From NCBI GenBank assembly GCA_028023455.1, contig JAQFVV010012507.1, positions 3,764,901-3,828,900 on the forward strand: DNA of 64,000 nucleotides, read 5' to 3'. Positions 35,083-49,192 of this stretch are shown piece after piece (positions within the stretch are counted from its first letter, which is position 1; each line of letters starts with the position of its first letter). A model generated the notes under the pieces. That model was not told the DNA's origin, ran no database searches, and was given only the letters and a program-made list of their open reading frames with translations. The translations under genes and the position numbers were made by a program. The stretch comes from Epiperipatus broadwayi. Taxonomy: Eukaryota > Onychophora > Udeonychophora > Euonychophora > Peripatidae.

Positions 35083-38000
35083 TATGGGCAAACAACTATT
35101 TGATGTTAATACAGAATAATTCTTGAGTTTTGATTTTAAACTTTTAACAGTTTTATTAATGTAAGTTTCTCAAATGGATTGACAGTATTAAACTATCAAG
35201 TTATTTAAAAAATTCAGTATTACTAATACAAGCAGCATAAAGTATTTATTAGAAAATAATTTAGTAAGTAGAAAAAATATATGGCTATCTCTGTGGGATT
35301 AACAGATAGCTGTTTTATTATTCTAAAAATGTACAATGATTATATTTTTGATTTATAATCAACCATTTTCTGATGTTTCTATAAATTCAGATAGTTTAAA
35401 TGCAAACTGTATGAATTCAAATTCAAAAAGACTCTGCAGTAAAAAAAGAAATATCTAGCCAATATTGATGGTTCTCACTGGGAATCTAATTTTGATGTAC
35501 CTACAGCTGTTTATGAAGTCTCTTTCAATAATTGTAAATGCAATTTCTGTTAAAATTAATTTAAAAGTTAAAGTCAGTTTACTATTGAACTAAAAATGCT
35601 GACAAATTTCATTTTAAAATTTTTTAAGCTTTCTTCCTAAATAAAATAAATATTTTTAAATAAACTATAGTAACATTAATTTAGAAAAATTTATAGAACC
35701 ATTAATAAAAATATAGTTTAAAATTAGAATTCTAATATGTCAAATAGCAAGAACTCCATTTATTGCTTTTACAACTTGGTTTTGAATCTAATCTGATTGT
35801 GATCAGCATTGGAAACTGGTAAATAAAAAGACTTTGCTGATAAACCACTAAAGTGTCTATTTTTGAAACACATATGTATTCTGGCTATACCATTTGCCAC
35901 AGTCCTTTAAAAAGATTTTAATATAGTCTGTTTTATTAAAAAAAATAATAAACTCTTGTTTATTAATATCATTATATGTTTATTTTATGCATAAGACAAG
36001 CTCAAATATATTGTATGAGTAATTAAAAAACCTATCTAAAATATTTTAAAGATATATCAGTTTAGTTTATAAATAAAAGTAGTTTATAATTTATTATTTA
36101 AAGTATAAAATTAATTAGTATTTATTAATGTTAAGAATATAAAGTTAAAGTAACAATTGTAACTGTAAAATTTAATATTCAATAAATTTTTGTAATATAT
36201 TTTGAATAATTTATATTTTCAGTTAATTATTTTAAAAAAGTATTATTTAATTATTCTAGAATATTCAGGATGATATCATTAAGTCTACAATGTGTGTGTA
36301 TGTATTCTTGTGCACCCATACTGTAGCCAGATTAAATTTAAAAAAGTGATACTGCTAATTTCTTAGTTTAATTCGAATAATGTTGCAAAATTATTTTACA
36401 TTTTGTTTTAAAAAATATATTAATTTTTTATTATATTGTTTAAATAATATTTTTATTTTAAAATAGTATTAAAATATTAAAACGGTATTTAAATAAAGTG
36501 TTAAATAAAATTTATTTGATAAAAAAGTTAATCAAGCAAATTATTTTAAGAAAAAAAACTTAGGCAGAAATTTATTTATATGTAAATTAGTTGTCTGAAA
36601 AAAAAAAATTAAAGTAGCCAATCAGACAGTCAAGTTTAGTAGTCAGAGTCACATTTGAATCAATTAATTTTTTTTGTTTGTTTCTAATCAAGTAAAGTTA
36701 TAATTTTTTTTTTTCTTATCAGTAAAGTATTAAATTTAGTTTCAAATGATTAATAATATTAAGAAGTCTATTTAATGTATTGTACTATGGAGTAAAAAAG
36801 AATCTATTCCCTGTTGGTAAATTCATGTAAAGCTTAATGAAACATTGGTAACTGATGGAGACAGACGTGAATTAATCTAATTGATGGAATAATAATGAGG
36901 ATACAATGTCCCTAATGGAGTCATACAGAAAAGAAAAGCATATATAGGAGTTGTGAGAAATTTATATATGTGTATGGATGTGTTCAAAGGACAATGTTAT
37001 TTGATATTAGCGATGAATCCTCAAAAATATAAACTTTTATGGGATTTGTTTATTAATGTTATTTGGAAGAGAATCATTAAAAAATTAGATGAAAAGTTTT
37101 CTCCTATTTAAAAAAAAAAATGTGAAAGTCAAATAATATGTGAAATAAATTTTATATTTATGCATTTATTACCTATTATCTGCAAAGGCATCATCTATAA
37201 TCTATCTGCTACTAATTTTAAGAGACTGAATGAATATTCAATATTTTGCAAATGATGAGAAAATGAAGTTAAAGTGTTATAGATTCAATATAAAAATATT
37301 TTATTATTAGTTTAAAGAAGAACTCTTAATGTTATTTTAAAATGCTTATTAAATCCTGAAAAATATTATTAGAATGCTAAAAGTTGTGAAATCTTGCAAA
37401 TAACTAATAATTAACAATATGAACGATAGAAAAAAAGAAATCTTAAAGTTAAAAAAATTCTATAGGAAAAGTTATTATTAGCCAGATGCGTAGATGTACG
37501 TGAAAAAGAATTTTTTAATTAAAAAAAATATTTACTGAATATTTAAAAAGTTTTAACAAACGCTTCCTAAAGAAAATATGTTTTGTTTTGGTTTATTAAA
37601 ACTCTGGATGAGCTGGGAAAATGTTTAAATGTGAAAAGAACTTATGGAATAAGTGATTTTGTTATAATTTTTTTCTTGAAATTTGTGTCCTCATTGATGA
37701 ATAAAATAAACTTTATCAGAAAAAAACTTTTATCAAGAAGAGATGGACAAATTTTCCATTAGATTCCAAGTGATTAAAATTTTGTATTTTACAGCATCTG
37801 GAGCAAGCAGAAAGTAAAAGAAATAAAAAATCTCTATTCAGTGAACTAGAATTACCATGCTCTCCCTGTAACTTAGCAATCAGCAAGCTAGTCAAGAATT
37901 GTTGCCGCAGTTTAAATTTTTATTATTTTTTATTTTTATTATTAGTTATTTAGATATAAAAAAATAATATGTGAACTAATATTTGTTTTAGAGATAAGAT

Positions 38001-40423
38001 TTATTTAAAATATATGAATATTTTTTAATAGAGAAAAATAAATATGTGACAGATAATTTAATATTTTCTGAAAAAGGTAAAATATCTATAACTTTTTATA
38101 TGCATGGATGTCAATGAAGAGAATAGATTCACCTTATTTAATCTTAATGTTTAGAATTAAGGTAAATGGTTATTTATCTATAGTAATATCTTATGTGTGT
38201 TTATTTATCTGTTATGGTGATTGATTACAAAAACCAGATGGCATGATTATTTTTATTCTTAATAATCTATTAATTGATTATTGGAACATCAGAAAAGTAT
38301 GTGAAAATATACTATGTGAGATGTCTAAGTTTATTTAGATAAATGGAGAAGATAGATTATGAATAGTGTATATCCTGTTTTTTGAAATATTATTTTAGAC
38401 TGTATCTGTTTAGATGTTGATCTTTGAATTCTTTTATAAAACAAAGTATTGGAATGAAAGTATTATAACGATGAACTATTTAAAATCATTTGTGTATATA
38501 ATATTTTGAACCTTTTTAATATTATATGGAATATTTTTTGAAATGAAGTTTAGAAATTATTTTATGTCAAGTTGATAGAATTTGTTTATGATGTTAATTA
38601 AAGGATGTATTCTAAATGCAAAAGATAATCAATAGTTGTACAGGATAGGAGTAGGTGTGGACACAACATCCTGAATAATAGAGATGTTTGAATATAGCTA
38701 TTATCTGTGAAGTATAATATTGTGGATTGATAAACAAAATACAGTTAACAGACTTCTGTATGTGTAATACATAGTCAGTAGCATTTCTTTTCACAGATCA
38801 GTAAGTGCTCAGGTAGAAATCATGACAGGAATTTAAGGTAGACACAAGATTACAAGGCCTTAAACACTGCAGCCATGATATTTTATTACTTGTTTGAATT
38901 ATTGTAGTTTTATAACCGTTGTTTATTAACACTGGTTCTTGGCATCATAAATGTTATAGTTATAAATGTTTGAAAGAATAATAGCTGGAATATAGAATGT
39001 TGTTAGGATTTGTTGTGAACTAGAGAATAAAAAAGATTTATAACAAATGATATTTATTTAACATAAATAAAGATAATGGAATAATTTAATATTCCTAATA
39101 TTAATAATAATAAAAATCACTAGAATATTAAATGCATATTTTGATGGTGAGAGGATGAATGAGTGTGACATCAGAATGATATTAATATGATGCAAATAAA
39201 GACAGATAAATATGATACATATAAGTAATTTTCGATTATTTAAAATAATCTGTTTATTCTGATCAATAAGGTAAATTAAAAGTACAAAGTTATAGAATTA
39301 TTATAAAAATTTTGTAATATATAACTTATAAAATAGAAAATGTATTTACACTAACAAATATATTTTTTCTTTATTATCATATGATGATATTGATGATATA
39401 TCTAAATGATAAAGGTAAACATTTTGTTGAAATATGTATAAAAATATATGTTATGGTCTAGGAAAAATTTTATCTATCAATCTTTAGTAGTTATTAATCT
39501 TATTTTGAAGTTACAATGGTGATAGATATCATTATAATTATAATTTTTTCATACAGAAATATATGCTATGATATAGGCATAATTTTATGTAGTGAACTCT
39601 AATAATGATTGATTTTATTTTGAAATTACAGCAGTGATAATGAATATTACTATTATACATTTAAAAGATGGTAATAGTATTACTGTTGAGCTGGATTATA
39701 TTTTATATTATTTTTTATAGTAAATAGTCAGAGTGAAGACTGTTTTAACTTTTTTTTTATTTATGTAAATATTTTTGAATATAATCGTTTTTTTTTTATC
39801 TTTAAAATTTTAAATACTTAAGTTATGTATCTTATATTTGTAAATTTAAATAATGTTCTGTTAAAAATAAATTTATTAATGTTGTTTTGAATTTATATCA
39901 TATCTTGAGAGTTTCTTTACTTGTTATGTCCAAGTGATTTATTGATCTTCTTATCCACACACATGCATTATAAAAATTAATTATATGATTACATTAATTA
40001 TTTATATTTATTATAGATATTATCTTCCAATTTTTATTCTTTACTATATTAACAATCCATGAAAATATTTCATTCAACATATTACAACTCTCTGAAGATG
40101 TTTAAAAATATTATTTCAAAAATTTCAATGAAGATGCTATTCTTTTACATTCTTACATATATAAAAATAGCTTTCTGTGTGTTAATCTATATAAGAGCAT
40201 GGGTTTTGAAATAGAAAAAGACTTCATTTATTTGAACAAAAATTTCAAATGAGAGAGCCATTATAGGTTTAATGCACAAACTGGTTTGGCTTCAGAGATT
40301 GTCTATTAGCAGTAACTGATAATTTTTTAGTAATATCAAAAGCTAAAAGTTGTTTCTATTTGCATGGATAATATCTCCTTATTTCTATTCTTTATTATAT
40401 TAACAGTCCATGGAAATATTTAA

Positions 40424-40425
<2 letters not shown>
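35081..40425. other. A+T-rich stretch without recognisable genes
   Basis: No gene seen. A small hairpin lies near 35,284-35,313 (GGCTATCTCTGTG...TAACAGATAGCT). A stretch at 37,792-37,955 has an acceptor-like TTTTACAG followed by about 50 open codons (HLEQAESKRNKKSLFSELEL) with no family match. Some plus-strand readable pieces at 36,780-37,300 may be transposon debris. Confidence 0.4.
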
Positions 40426-40427
<2 letters not shown>

Positions 40428-40472
<45 letters not shown>

Positions 40473-40488
40473 ATATATATATATAAAC
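40428..40488. repeat. (TA)n microsatellite
   Basis: About 30 TA units with one small interruption. Confidence 0.9.
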
Positions 40489-41019
40489 CAATCAACATTT
40501 AAACAGTCCCAATGTCAATAGCAATCAACAATTTCAAACTGTTGTCAAGGCAACCTACTTTTAACAACATATTGATTCATGTTATTTATGAGTGTAATTC
40601 AGACCAAAAAGATTCATGAACTACAGAAATAATTGATTAATGTTTTAATGTATAGTTGAGAAACAATCCATTTTATTTCAGAATCATTTATTATACCTTG
40701 TAATCAATAAACAACATATTTTGATATAATAGTATAATATTTAGAGTTCATTAAAAATTTAAACTAATAATAGATGGCTCTGGGATAAAAAAATAACTGC
40801 TCAATGAAACCTTTGTTAAAAGAAAACAAACTATATATCCAAAGAGCGAAAGCTATCTATAATTAAGATAAAACTAAAATCACTACTGTATCAATGATTT
40901 ATGTAATTTTGAAATGATTTGACTTGCATTTAAAAACTTAGTGATTTTTTTAATCTCAAGCTATTGTCTTGATAGTATAAAGAAATTAATAATATCAGCT
41001 TTAGGTGTAAATATGAGGG

Positions 41020-41480
41020 AATATCAATTAACTATCCATACATTGGTTGTAGAATTTATTTTAATTAACTTTCAGAAAGTACAAATGCATTTTCAATATG
41101 ATTGCAATACCATTCAAAAACATTATTCACCTGTCAACCACCTTTTATATTCCCTCATTAAAAATGTTTAAGTCTAATCTGTAAGTCATGAATGCTCTTT
41201 TGTCTTCACATTATGATGTGAATCATTATTGCCATAATGCATCTTTTAGGGAACTAAATAGGTGATAAATCAATAGAGGCAAGATCAGAATGACAATATG
41301 GATTTTCCAACAGTTCTAAATGAACTGTGGACAATTGTGTGTAGATGAGAATTGTCATGCCAAACAAAAGACTAATGAATAAAAGTTTTCTCCATTTTGT
41401 TTAAATTTTAGGCTTCAGCCTATCAGTGATCATCTCATTATAATGAGCACATTGATTTAAATATTTTAGCAACAAGATAG
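41020..41480 (-). pseudogene. mariner-type transposase relic, C-terminal part
   Basis: The minus strand reads LNQCAHYNEMITDRLKPK, then after a stop FVWHDNSHLHTIV, then after a frame change LELLENPYCHSDLASIDLSP. These match the mariner order: I-N-x-x-x-Y-C-x-x-L-x-R-L, H-D-N-A-R-P-H-T (second catalytic Asp), and P-P-Y-S-P-D-L-A-P-S-D (third catalytic Asp). A weak tail match (FLNGIAIILKMH) lies near 41,050-41,110. About six residues are missing between the two Asp motifs compared with the DD34D spacing. The N-terminal DNA-binding half is absent. Dead relic of a cut-and-paste transposon. Confidence 0.55.
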
Positions 41481-41839
41481 ATTATGAATGGGTGCTCCAA
41501 AATCTTTGTATAAATTATAATTTTTCAAATTAATTCTTTTCATTTCTAATATTAAATCATACACTTCATTAGAAATGAACAATTAATTCATGTTTATTTG
41601 AACAAATTAATTAATGGGAAATTTTAAATAGAACATTTAATTCTGAATTTAATTTTGAATCAATTCAATGAATTGAAACTACACAACCTGCAATTTTATT
41701 CAAGTCAATTTAAAGATTATTAACAATATTATTTCCAAAACTATTCCATTCACTAAGATTTTTGTCAGTTTAATCATCTTATTAATATCTTAATTGATAT
41801 ATTTCTAATTCATAAAATGAGTGACATGAAATTAATTTT

Positions 41840-41840
<1 letters not shown>

Positions 41841-41892
<52 letters not shown>
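41841..41892. repeat. (TA)n microsatellite
   Basis: About 25 TA units. Confidence 0.9.
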
Positions 41893-41897
<5 letters not shown>

Positions 41898-41899
41898 CA

Positions 41900-44340
41900 T
41901 ATATATTATATGGTAAATGACTTGACTTTTTTATATACCAATAAAATAATTTATTAATAAGATTTGATTTCTTAATTTAAATATTGTCACAGCATATGTT
42001 ACATAAATTTATAGTTTAATGTACATGTGTACATATTTATGCACTCACATATAAATATATATCACAGATTACATTTAAATTAAACATAACGAAAGTTTGC
42101 CATTTTCTTAAATTATTGAATATAGGTCTTAAATATACTATCTTTCTACAATATACTTTAATGCTTGAATCACCTTCTTGTCGTAATATATTTATTTTCT
42201 AAAACCTTATTTGATTTTTAAAGTAATATATACTTAAAACTTTGATTGCTTTAACTGCTACTATTATTATTTTATATATTTAATTGCTCTATAAATCTAT
42301 GTTTTTAAATAAACGGTACAAAATTTGAAACATTGTTGAAATGTTTATTTTAAATGATCGTTTTAAAAGCATAAAATGTCTAAAAGAATATAATATTTAG
42401 AATAATTATCAGATTTAATAGCATGCTAAACTATAAAAATAATAATTAAGATGATAAATGTCAGAGTTTTTAGATTCATCATAATGTAAAAATATTCATG
42501 TCTGTAAATTATCATGTTTAAGTACGTATAATCAAAAACAACAGCTTGTACTAGTACAAATTAGGTAAAAAAAATCAATAGCAAAACATATATTACAGTA
42601 AATTAGAGCAAATTTGAGTCAAACAGTATATCAATCAATATAAACATTCAAAATCAAATCTCAATGTTAAAACAATATTATTAAATCATGAAGTGAAGAT
42701 GGTTCAAAACATTTAACTTTAATAAGAGGGTAATACAAGAACAAATTCATCACCAGAAATATAAAATAAAGTAAGCTTGATTTATAATTAATACAAGGCA
42801 TGCTCTCAACTGCTATCCAAATAGAGTTATGTTTTCCTCATCATATTCTAAAAGTTATCTATAATTAATCTTGAGCTGTCAATGAACATCAGGTTGCATA
42901 GTTATATAATATACCCAATTTCAACACTAGCTTCTGGCTTTTACCTTCATCCATTAAGTCTTGAATTTAATGTTGGAAATTAGTATAAATATAAATCAAG
43001 ACTAAACATGTTTTCTCTTTATTCTATTTAAACCAATTGCATGAAGGAACAACATGCAAAGATTTCATATCCAACACAACTTACTTATATAAGTTATAAA
43101 ATCATGTAGAATAACTTTTATTATATTTGAAAGATCTTAGTAAATTTCTTTTTTGCTTCTGCTGGTCACTTTATTGATACATTATTATTAATTTAAATTT
43201 ATAATTTATTTTTCATTCATGATTTTAAAATCCAGCTGCTCAATTAAATAATGAAAATATATTAAAAAAAGAATGATAAAAAATTTCTTTAACCTACAAT
43301 GACTTCAATTGGTATATGATACTACTACCAATTTTACAATGCTATAATTTCATATTATTTTAATAAATTAAATTGGTAACCATCTTAAAATCATTTTAAT
43401 TCTGTCTCTATTTTACAAAAGTCAAATTACTTTGAATTTATCTCAGATAGTGTGTCATATTGCTTATAGTCTAAACTTCAAATATAAAAAGTTTCTACAC
43501 TTCATTTTTCTCTAGATTTTTTTCCACATTTTTATACAATCCTTATACCATTTTATAAATTTTTGAAAAAGTTAAATATCTGAATTACAAAAGATTATTA
43601 AATTAAATGGTTTATTAAAAATTGTTTGCTGTTTTTTTTCCTAATATGATCATATTGTCATATTAATTTTTTATTTCATAAAAAAAGTAAAAATTTATTT
43701 AATAAAAGTATAAAAATTTTCACCCTATATAGCTTTATAAGATATTAATTGGTTTTATTTAAGAAAACATCAATATCAAAATTTCAAATAGAGCATATCA
43801 AAAATTGTAGATGATAGCAAAAACAGCATCAACAGTTCTAAACAAATAATTTAACATCAAATAGTAGAGAACAACTGTCTCTTAATTATTACATAACTTC
43901 TGTAAAATTTTATATATAAGTTTATTGTAATTTAATTTTAAAAAGTTGAATATCATTACTGCCAAAACTTATATTTTCATTAATGGTGAATTATTTAATT
44001 TTATTAATTTATTATGTTAATATCAATGTTTATTTAGAAAGTTTATAAATTTCAATGCTTATTTAAATATTTTATTATGTTTTAAATTGTATATCAAGAT
44101 TTGGTATTGAAGCAGTCAATCTTAGCTTAAGATTGAGCTTCATGTTTCTACCTACTAACCTGTGTTTAAATCCCTATTTCCCATCCTGCTCCTTTTGTCG
44201 TATATATATATTTCATGTATATATTTGAGATGCACGCCTAAATTATAAAATTTTATGTTTCAATAACATGTTTTAAAATTATTATTAATTCTTTTTATTA
44301 ATTATTAGTTCTTTTTTATTAAAGTATTATAGATGCGGCT
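41900..44340. other. A+T-rich stretch without recognisable genes
   Basis: No gene seen. A weak resemblance to foldback family A at 42,905-42,970 (ACTAGCTTCTGGCTT...CCTTCATCCATTAAG) may be a very old copy. A more complex patch at 44,100-44,205 contains TGTTTAAATCCC, faintly like a Pol III B box, without a convincing tRNA fold. Confidence 0.4.

Positions 44341-44344
<4 letters not shown>

Positions 44345-44399
<55 letters not shown>
44345..44399. repeat. (TA)n microsatellite
   Basis: About 27 TA units. Confidence 0.9.
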
Positions 44400-44401
<2 letters not shown>

Positions 44402-44695
44402 GAGCAAAACTTAGTAACAAAATATTGATGTTTTTAAATATTTATTATATGTCATTTTTAACTTTTTCTTTTTAAATTGATTGTTTTTCTATTAAACTAT
44501 ATATATTTTTATAAAATTCAATATGGAAGATGTGATTGTTGTTAATTGTCCAAAAATAATTAAAGGGAGGTATTTTTTAATTAAAGTTTTACTTAAAATA
44601 AATGAAATTAAGTAGATTAAAGATTTACTTTTGTTGAAAAACATGTTGTCAAATCTATTTCTAATCTGCAAATAGATTTGAATTTATTTTGGACG

Positions 44696-44886
44696 TTATT
44701 TTACAATTGCATCTTCAAAAACAACTGATAAAAGAAAAAGTATAAAATGACTGAATTTTGAATCACAGAGGAGATTAGCTACTCTAGTGAAAATGATTGT
44801 TAACATTGCAGTGAAACTTAATATGATGTAGCAGTAAATCCACCACTCTTCAGCGGCCTCTGCCACTACTGTAATATCCTGCTGCC
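44696..44886 (-). CDS. Candidate terminal exon with a transmembrane segment, gene unknown
   Basis: On the minus strand a strong acceptor, TTCTTTTTTAGACC then TTTCTTCATTTCAG, is followed directly by an open stretch of about 63 codons ending TAA at 44,696. The peptide starts GQQDITVVAEAAEEWWIYCY, an acidic segment leading into the hydrophobic run YCYIILSFTAMLTIIF, then RVANLLCDSKF and a second hydrophobic run FILFLLSVVF. That looks like a short extracellular or lumenal segment followed by one or two membrane helices. GC content (for example GAGGCCGCTGAAGAG) is clearly above the surroundings. The reading frame runs open upstream of the acceptor too, so the exon boundary is inferred. I recognise no family and see no other exon nearby. 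Confidence 0.35.
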
Positions 44887-45784
44887 CTGAAATGAAGAAA
44901 GGTCTAAAAAAGAACTTCAGTGTGCTAATAGAAGCTTGCTGCCACAGAAAAACTTGCAATATTTTAAATTGAACTCTTAAAACTGCAAGGTAAATTATTT
45001 CAAACCACCACCATTGAAACTAAATCTAGCTTGCCTAATTAATCTCGAATTCTACTATTAAGTTTTCTCATGTATTCTTTAACTTTGTCCTTTTTTTTTG
45101 TTTTAAATATATATGTAAATTGCTTTTCAATAATTTCTATAAATTTAATCCTATCTCATATGCTTTAACTTCTTTTTAACTTTGGTACGGTCATTTATTT
45201 ATATATATTTATTATTTGATTTATATATCTGCTTGCTTATTAATATGTCAAACTAAAACAATCTGACAAACTGAATTTTCTAAAAATCCTTTCTATTTTT
45301 TTTAAGTAAACCTTCACAAAGCAAGTTATAAACATCCATTTAAAACAATGCATTATTAATTAATATACTCGCCAGATTGTTTTTCAAGTCAACATTTTAT
45401 TTAAGATAAAAATGTATTTGTTTAACTCTGGGTTTTGTACCTGGAAAAACCAGAACTCAAGCTAATTAACACTCTGAAACATTTATTTTATAATTATTTA
45501 TTAAATTCTAAAAGGGTGACTTATAATTTGTTTTCTGTATAACTGCTAATCTTACTTCATTTTTCATACTCTTAAAATGTTAAATCTTGTATTTAAATAA
45601 ATCATTTATTGTAAAATTAACGAAAGTGGGATTGATTTATTTTAAATAGCAGAAAAGGGATGGGGGTGAATCTTAATGTTTCTGTTACTAAATCAAATCT
45701 TAACGTATAGTTTATTAATTTGAAATGTAAATCTTAATGTTTCTTTTACTAGGTAAAATCTTAATGTATATTTTATTAAATGAA

Positions 45785-45789
<5 letters not shown>

Positions 45790-45836
<47 letters not shown>

Positions 45837-45851
45837 GATATATATATATGC

Positions 45852-45888
<37 letters not shown>
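45790..45888. repeat. (CT)n-(AT)n compound microsatellite
   Basis: About 12 CT units run into roughly 35 AT units, interrupted by GATATATATATATGCAATT near 45,838-45,856. A 68-codon ORF across it is low-complexity and not a gene. Confidence 0.92.
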
Positions 45889-45891
<3 letters not shown>

Positions 45892-46019
45892 TGCATGGCG
45901 TATTATAGTATTCAAACAAGGGGCATTTATTTTAAAGCAGTAAAATTTATTCAATATTGTTAGAGACATGTATCATTACTGCATTTCTGACATTTGGCCT
46001 AACTTCATGATTATATATA

Positions 46020-46380
46020 TGTGCTTCTTAATCTGGGGGTTATGACAAGTTTGAACGCATAGATTTCTTCTCATTCCATAGATAGTTGAGCAATCTGGAA
46101 CCACATTTATTCTGTATCAAATGCCTCTGGTGTTGATCCCGTAAGTTTAGCACAAGCTATGCATATTCACTTCGTAGATAAAGGGCATCTCATGTCGGTT
46201 ATACAAGCAAAAGTCTGGGCCACGCCATGCCTATCCACTTTTCTCTAAGCACTACCCAAGAAGAGGATGTGAGATTTCATTTTCCATCCAGAAGCATGAC
46301 CTTTTCCTCTTAGTTATTTTAGGCTATTATGTCAGCACCGCAAACTTCTTCATATTATTATCATTATTTCTTTTGCTTCA
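46020..46380. other. Higher-complexity segment, unidentified
   Basis: GC-richer than its neighbours, with patches such as AAGTCTGGGCCACGCCATGC and GCACTACCCAAGAAGAGGAT. Short open pieces exist on both strands (minus: LREKWIGMAWPRLLLV) but all are interrupted. No partner copy in the window. Probably an old dispersed repeat or transposon end; not assigned. Confidence 0.35.
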
Positions 46381-47089
46381 TGACCCAGTTTTAATGCTCT
46401 AATATTAAAATTAAGCTTTGCTTAAAAGATATATATAAATGCCAATTACTTCTATTTTATTAATTAAGTTTATTTCAATCATATACAATCCTACCTTTGT
46501 AATTTATATATCTATATTTAAGAGTATCTATATGCCTTGGGGAAAATAAAGCATTCGTCTTACTATTGTTAAAATAATTTGTCATTAAATATTTTGTCAT
46601 AAGTTTAAATATAATCAAATGTTTTCAAATGTATTTTATGTATTTTCACGACCATAATGGCAGGAAAATAGTTATATCTGTAATGAATCTCAGAATGCTC
46701 CCCTAATATATGTTAGTCACCATGTTTCTGAACCATAAATCAAAGCGTTATTAGCAATTTTGTGTAACTTCTTTCTAATACTGATTGCCATCTTAATATT
46801 GGACCCACCAAAGATGTGTGTTTATTTATAATATATTATTCAGCTAATAAAGAGCATATGAGAAATAATAGCATGAATGACACTATGTAATTATCTACCA
46901 CTTGCTCATTCCAGCACATACTAATGTACTTAATTTATAAATGTATAATAATTTGTCAGTATATTAAAATATATTTTATTGTCTAACTTATTTGAGTAGT
47001 TTGAATTCCTTTTTCCTCCACTTCCACATATTACAGTCATGCTTATGTATGTTTTAATATAGTCATAGTTAATAGATGTCTCACTGTTT

Positions 47090-47265
47090 TGCTCAGCTTT
47101 GCAAGTTGGCCAGATTAAGATTAATTCTCATGTGCCATCACTAGTATGTTGTTCATTAGGTGTTAGATCTGGGGCTTAGAAAGTGGGTTCAAATCCAGGC
47201 TGGTCCCTGACCTAAATCTTGGGCTTGACTGGGTTTGAAGTACATTTTGTGAGTTCCAGCTCATG
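47090..47265. other. Possible degraded tRNA-SINE-like segment
   Basis: Contains GGGTTCAAATCCAGGC, close to a Pol III B box, in a GC-richer patch. The T stem pairs poorly and no acceptor or anticodon stem is convincing. Unproven. Confidence 0.2.
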
Positions 47266-47352
47266 TTAGATGGATAAACATATTTTGACCGGCACAATAT
47301 ATATAAAATGTTACAGAATACACCCATGTATTTATTTATTTAAAGTTTTAAA

Positions 47353-47537
<185 letters not shown>

Positions 47538-49192
47538 ATATGCTATACATTTAATAAATATGTTTTATCTTATAACCAAATGTACTTGGACTATTGAAAG
47601 GCAATCATTTTTACATGTAAATTTGATAGTGTTACATATTAATGAATATAATACTTGTAATATTTCCTTTTAATTGGTTGCTTTAACAAATTTATTTTAA
47701 AATTTAATGTAAATTAAACAAAATATTTAATATTACATAAATAAATGTGAGAAATTCGTAATTGAAAATAAATGTTTGAAATATATCTGGCAAGGTATTA
47801 TTAATGAATTTCATTAATAGTTTGTTGTACTCTGCTGAAGGCTTGGTTCACAAAACTATTAATAAAACTAAATTAAAATTAAAAAATGTAAATATACTTA
47901 ATATACATCATATGTGAATTTGATAGCATTAGGGACAACTCTAAAAATTATGTTTGATTAATGGCAGAAATAAACTAATGACAGCCTTTTTAGGTCATCA
48001 TCTTCATAATAGTTTTTTTTTGTTTGGTTGCTTTAGCAAATTTTTTTTAAGATTTAATATAAATTAAACTAAATTTTTAACATTATGCATATAAATGTGA
48101 GAAATTTAGCTGGTCTAAAAAGCCACTGTTACCTGTTATATTTTATATGTGAATTTGGCACCATAATATTTATTAATGGCATAATAGTTTTTTAATTGGA
48201 TGTGAATTTGACATGTGACAGTCTTCCATAAAACATTCATAGGCAAACATACATTGACAATTCAAACAACAAAGAAAATAAAGATTTTATATATAGTGAT
48301 CATATATAATGTATACATAACATGCAGACTGAGCAGTAAGTTTTTGGTGTAAATTATGCATACTATTACTATTAAATATATATAATTTTAAACATTAATG
48401 CTATAAAACAATATTAAATAATTTAAATATTATATGAATGAATTCACTAATTTTACATATATTATAGGAATCACTGTAAACATTTACCTTTTTTTAATAT
48501 TAAAAATATTTTTTTCTATATATTCTAAAGCTTGCATTGTATTTTAAAATGCAAATGTGTGTTGTTTTATTTTGTTTTGTGTTTTTTAATAAACAGATGT
48601 TGTAAACAAATATAACCAATTAAAAATAAATAGTTATTATTATTGTTGTTATTATTTATAAATCCAAATAAAGTAAGTGGTGAACAATTACTTTCAACTA
48701 TTTGTATTATTGGTATGTTAACATAATTATATTTGCATGGTTGATTGTTTACTCAGGGCGGTTTAGCTTGTGAGTAATTTTACTAATAGTTCATTACTGT
48801 ATATAATTATAAAATTTTCTTAAAAATTCCAATGTAACTAATAACTTAAAATGTTTATTTTTTTTTTTTGGGGGGGGGGAATAAAAAAACATTAAATTGC
48901 ATTGTTGATAATATTCCTTCCAGTTTTTATATAAGAATATAAATTGTTTATTTTTCTTCTGGTAGTAATGTATTTTTCACTATTGTATAAGGGAGTATCA
49001 ATATTAGATTGTATTCTTATCCTTGGTGTTCACCTTAAGATGGCATTGATGCTAATCGAAAACATATACATATAACGATTCTGGGCCGGATCTAAATGAT
49101 CGATTTGATCTAAAAAGATCTGATTTCTTAGATTTGTAATAAAATATTCTACTAACTAATACTATTATATGATGTTAGTTTTTTTCATTTTT

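Noticed and set aside
38780-38820. CACAG-ATCA-GTAAGT as a micro-exon or recursive splice site
   Set aside because: The acceptor and donor are not juxtaposed as in known ratchet points, and nothing else supports it.
41488-41522. TGGGTGCTCCAAAATCTTTG as a mariner terminal repeat
   Set aside because: Plausible motif but oriented away from the transposase relic, and no inverted partner was found.
44100-44205. tRNA-like B box TGTTTAAATCCC
   Set aside because: No acceptor, D or anticodon stems could be drawn.
45737-45943. 68-codon ORF over the CT/AT repeat
   Set aside because: Low-complexity product of a compound microsatellite.
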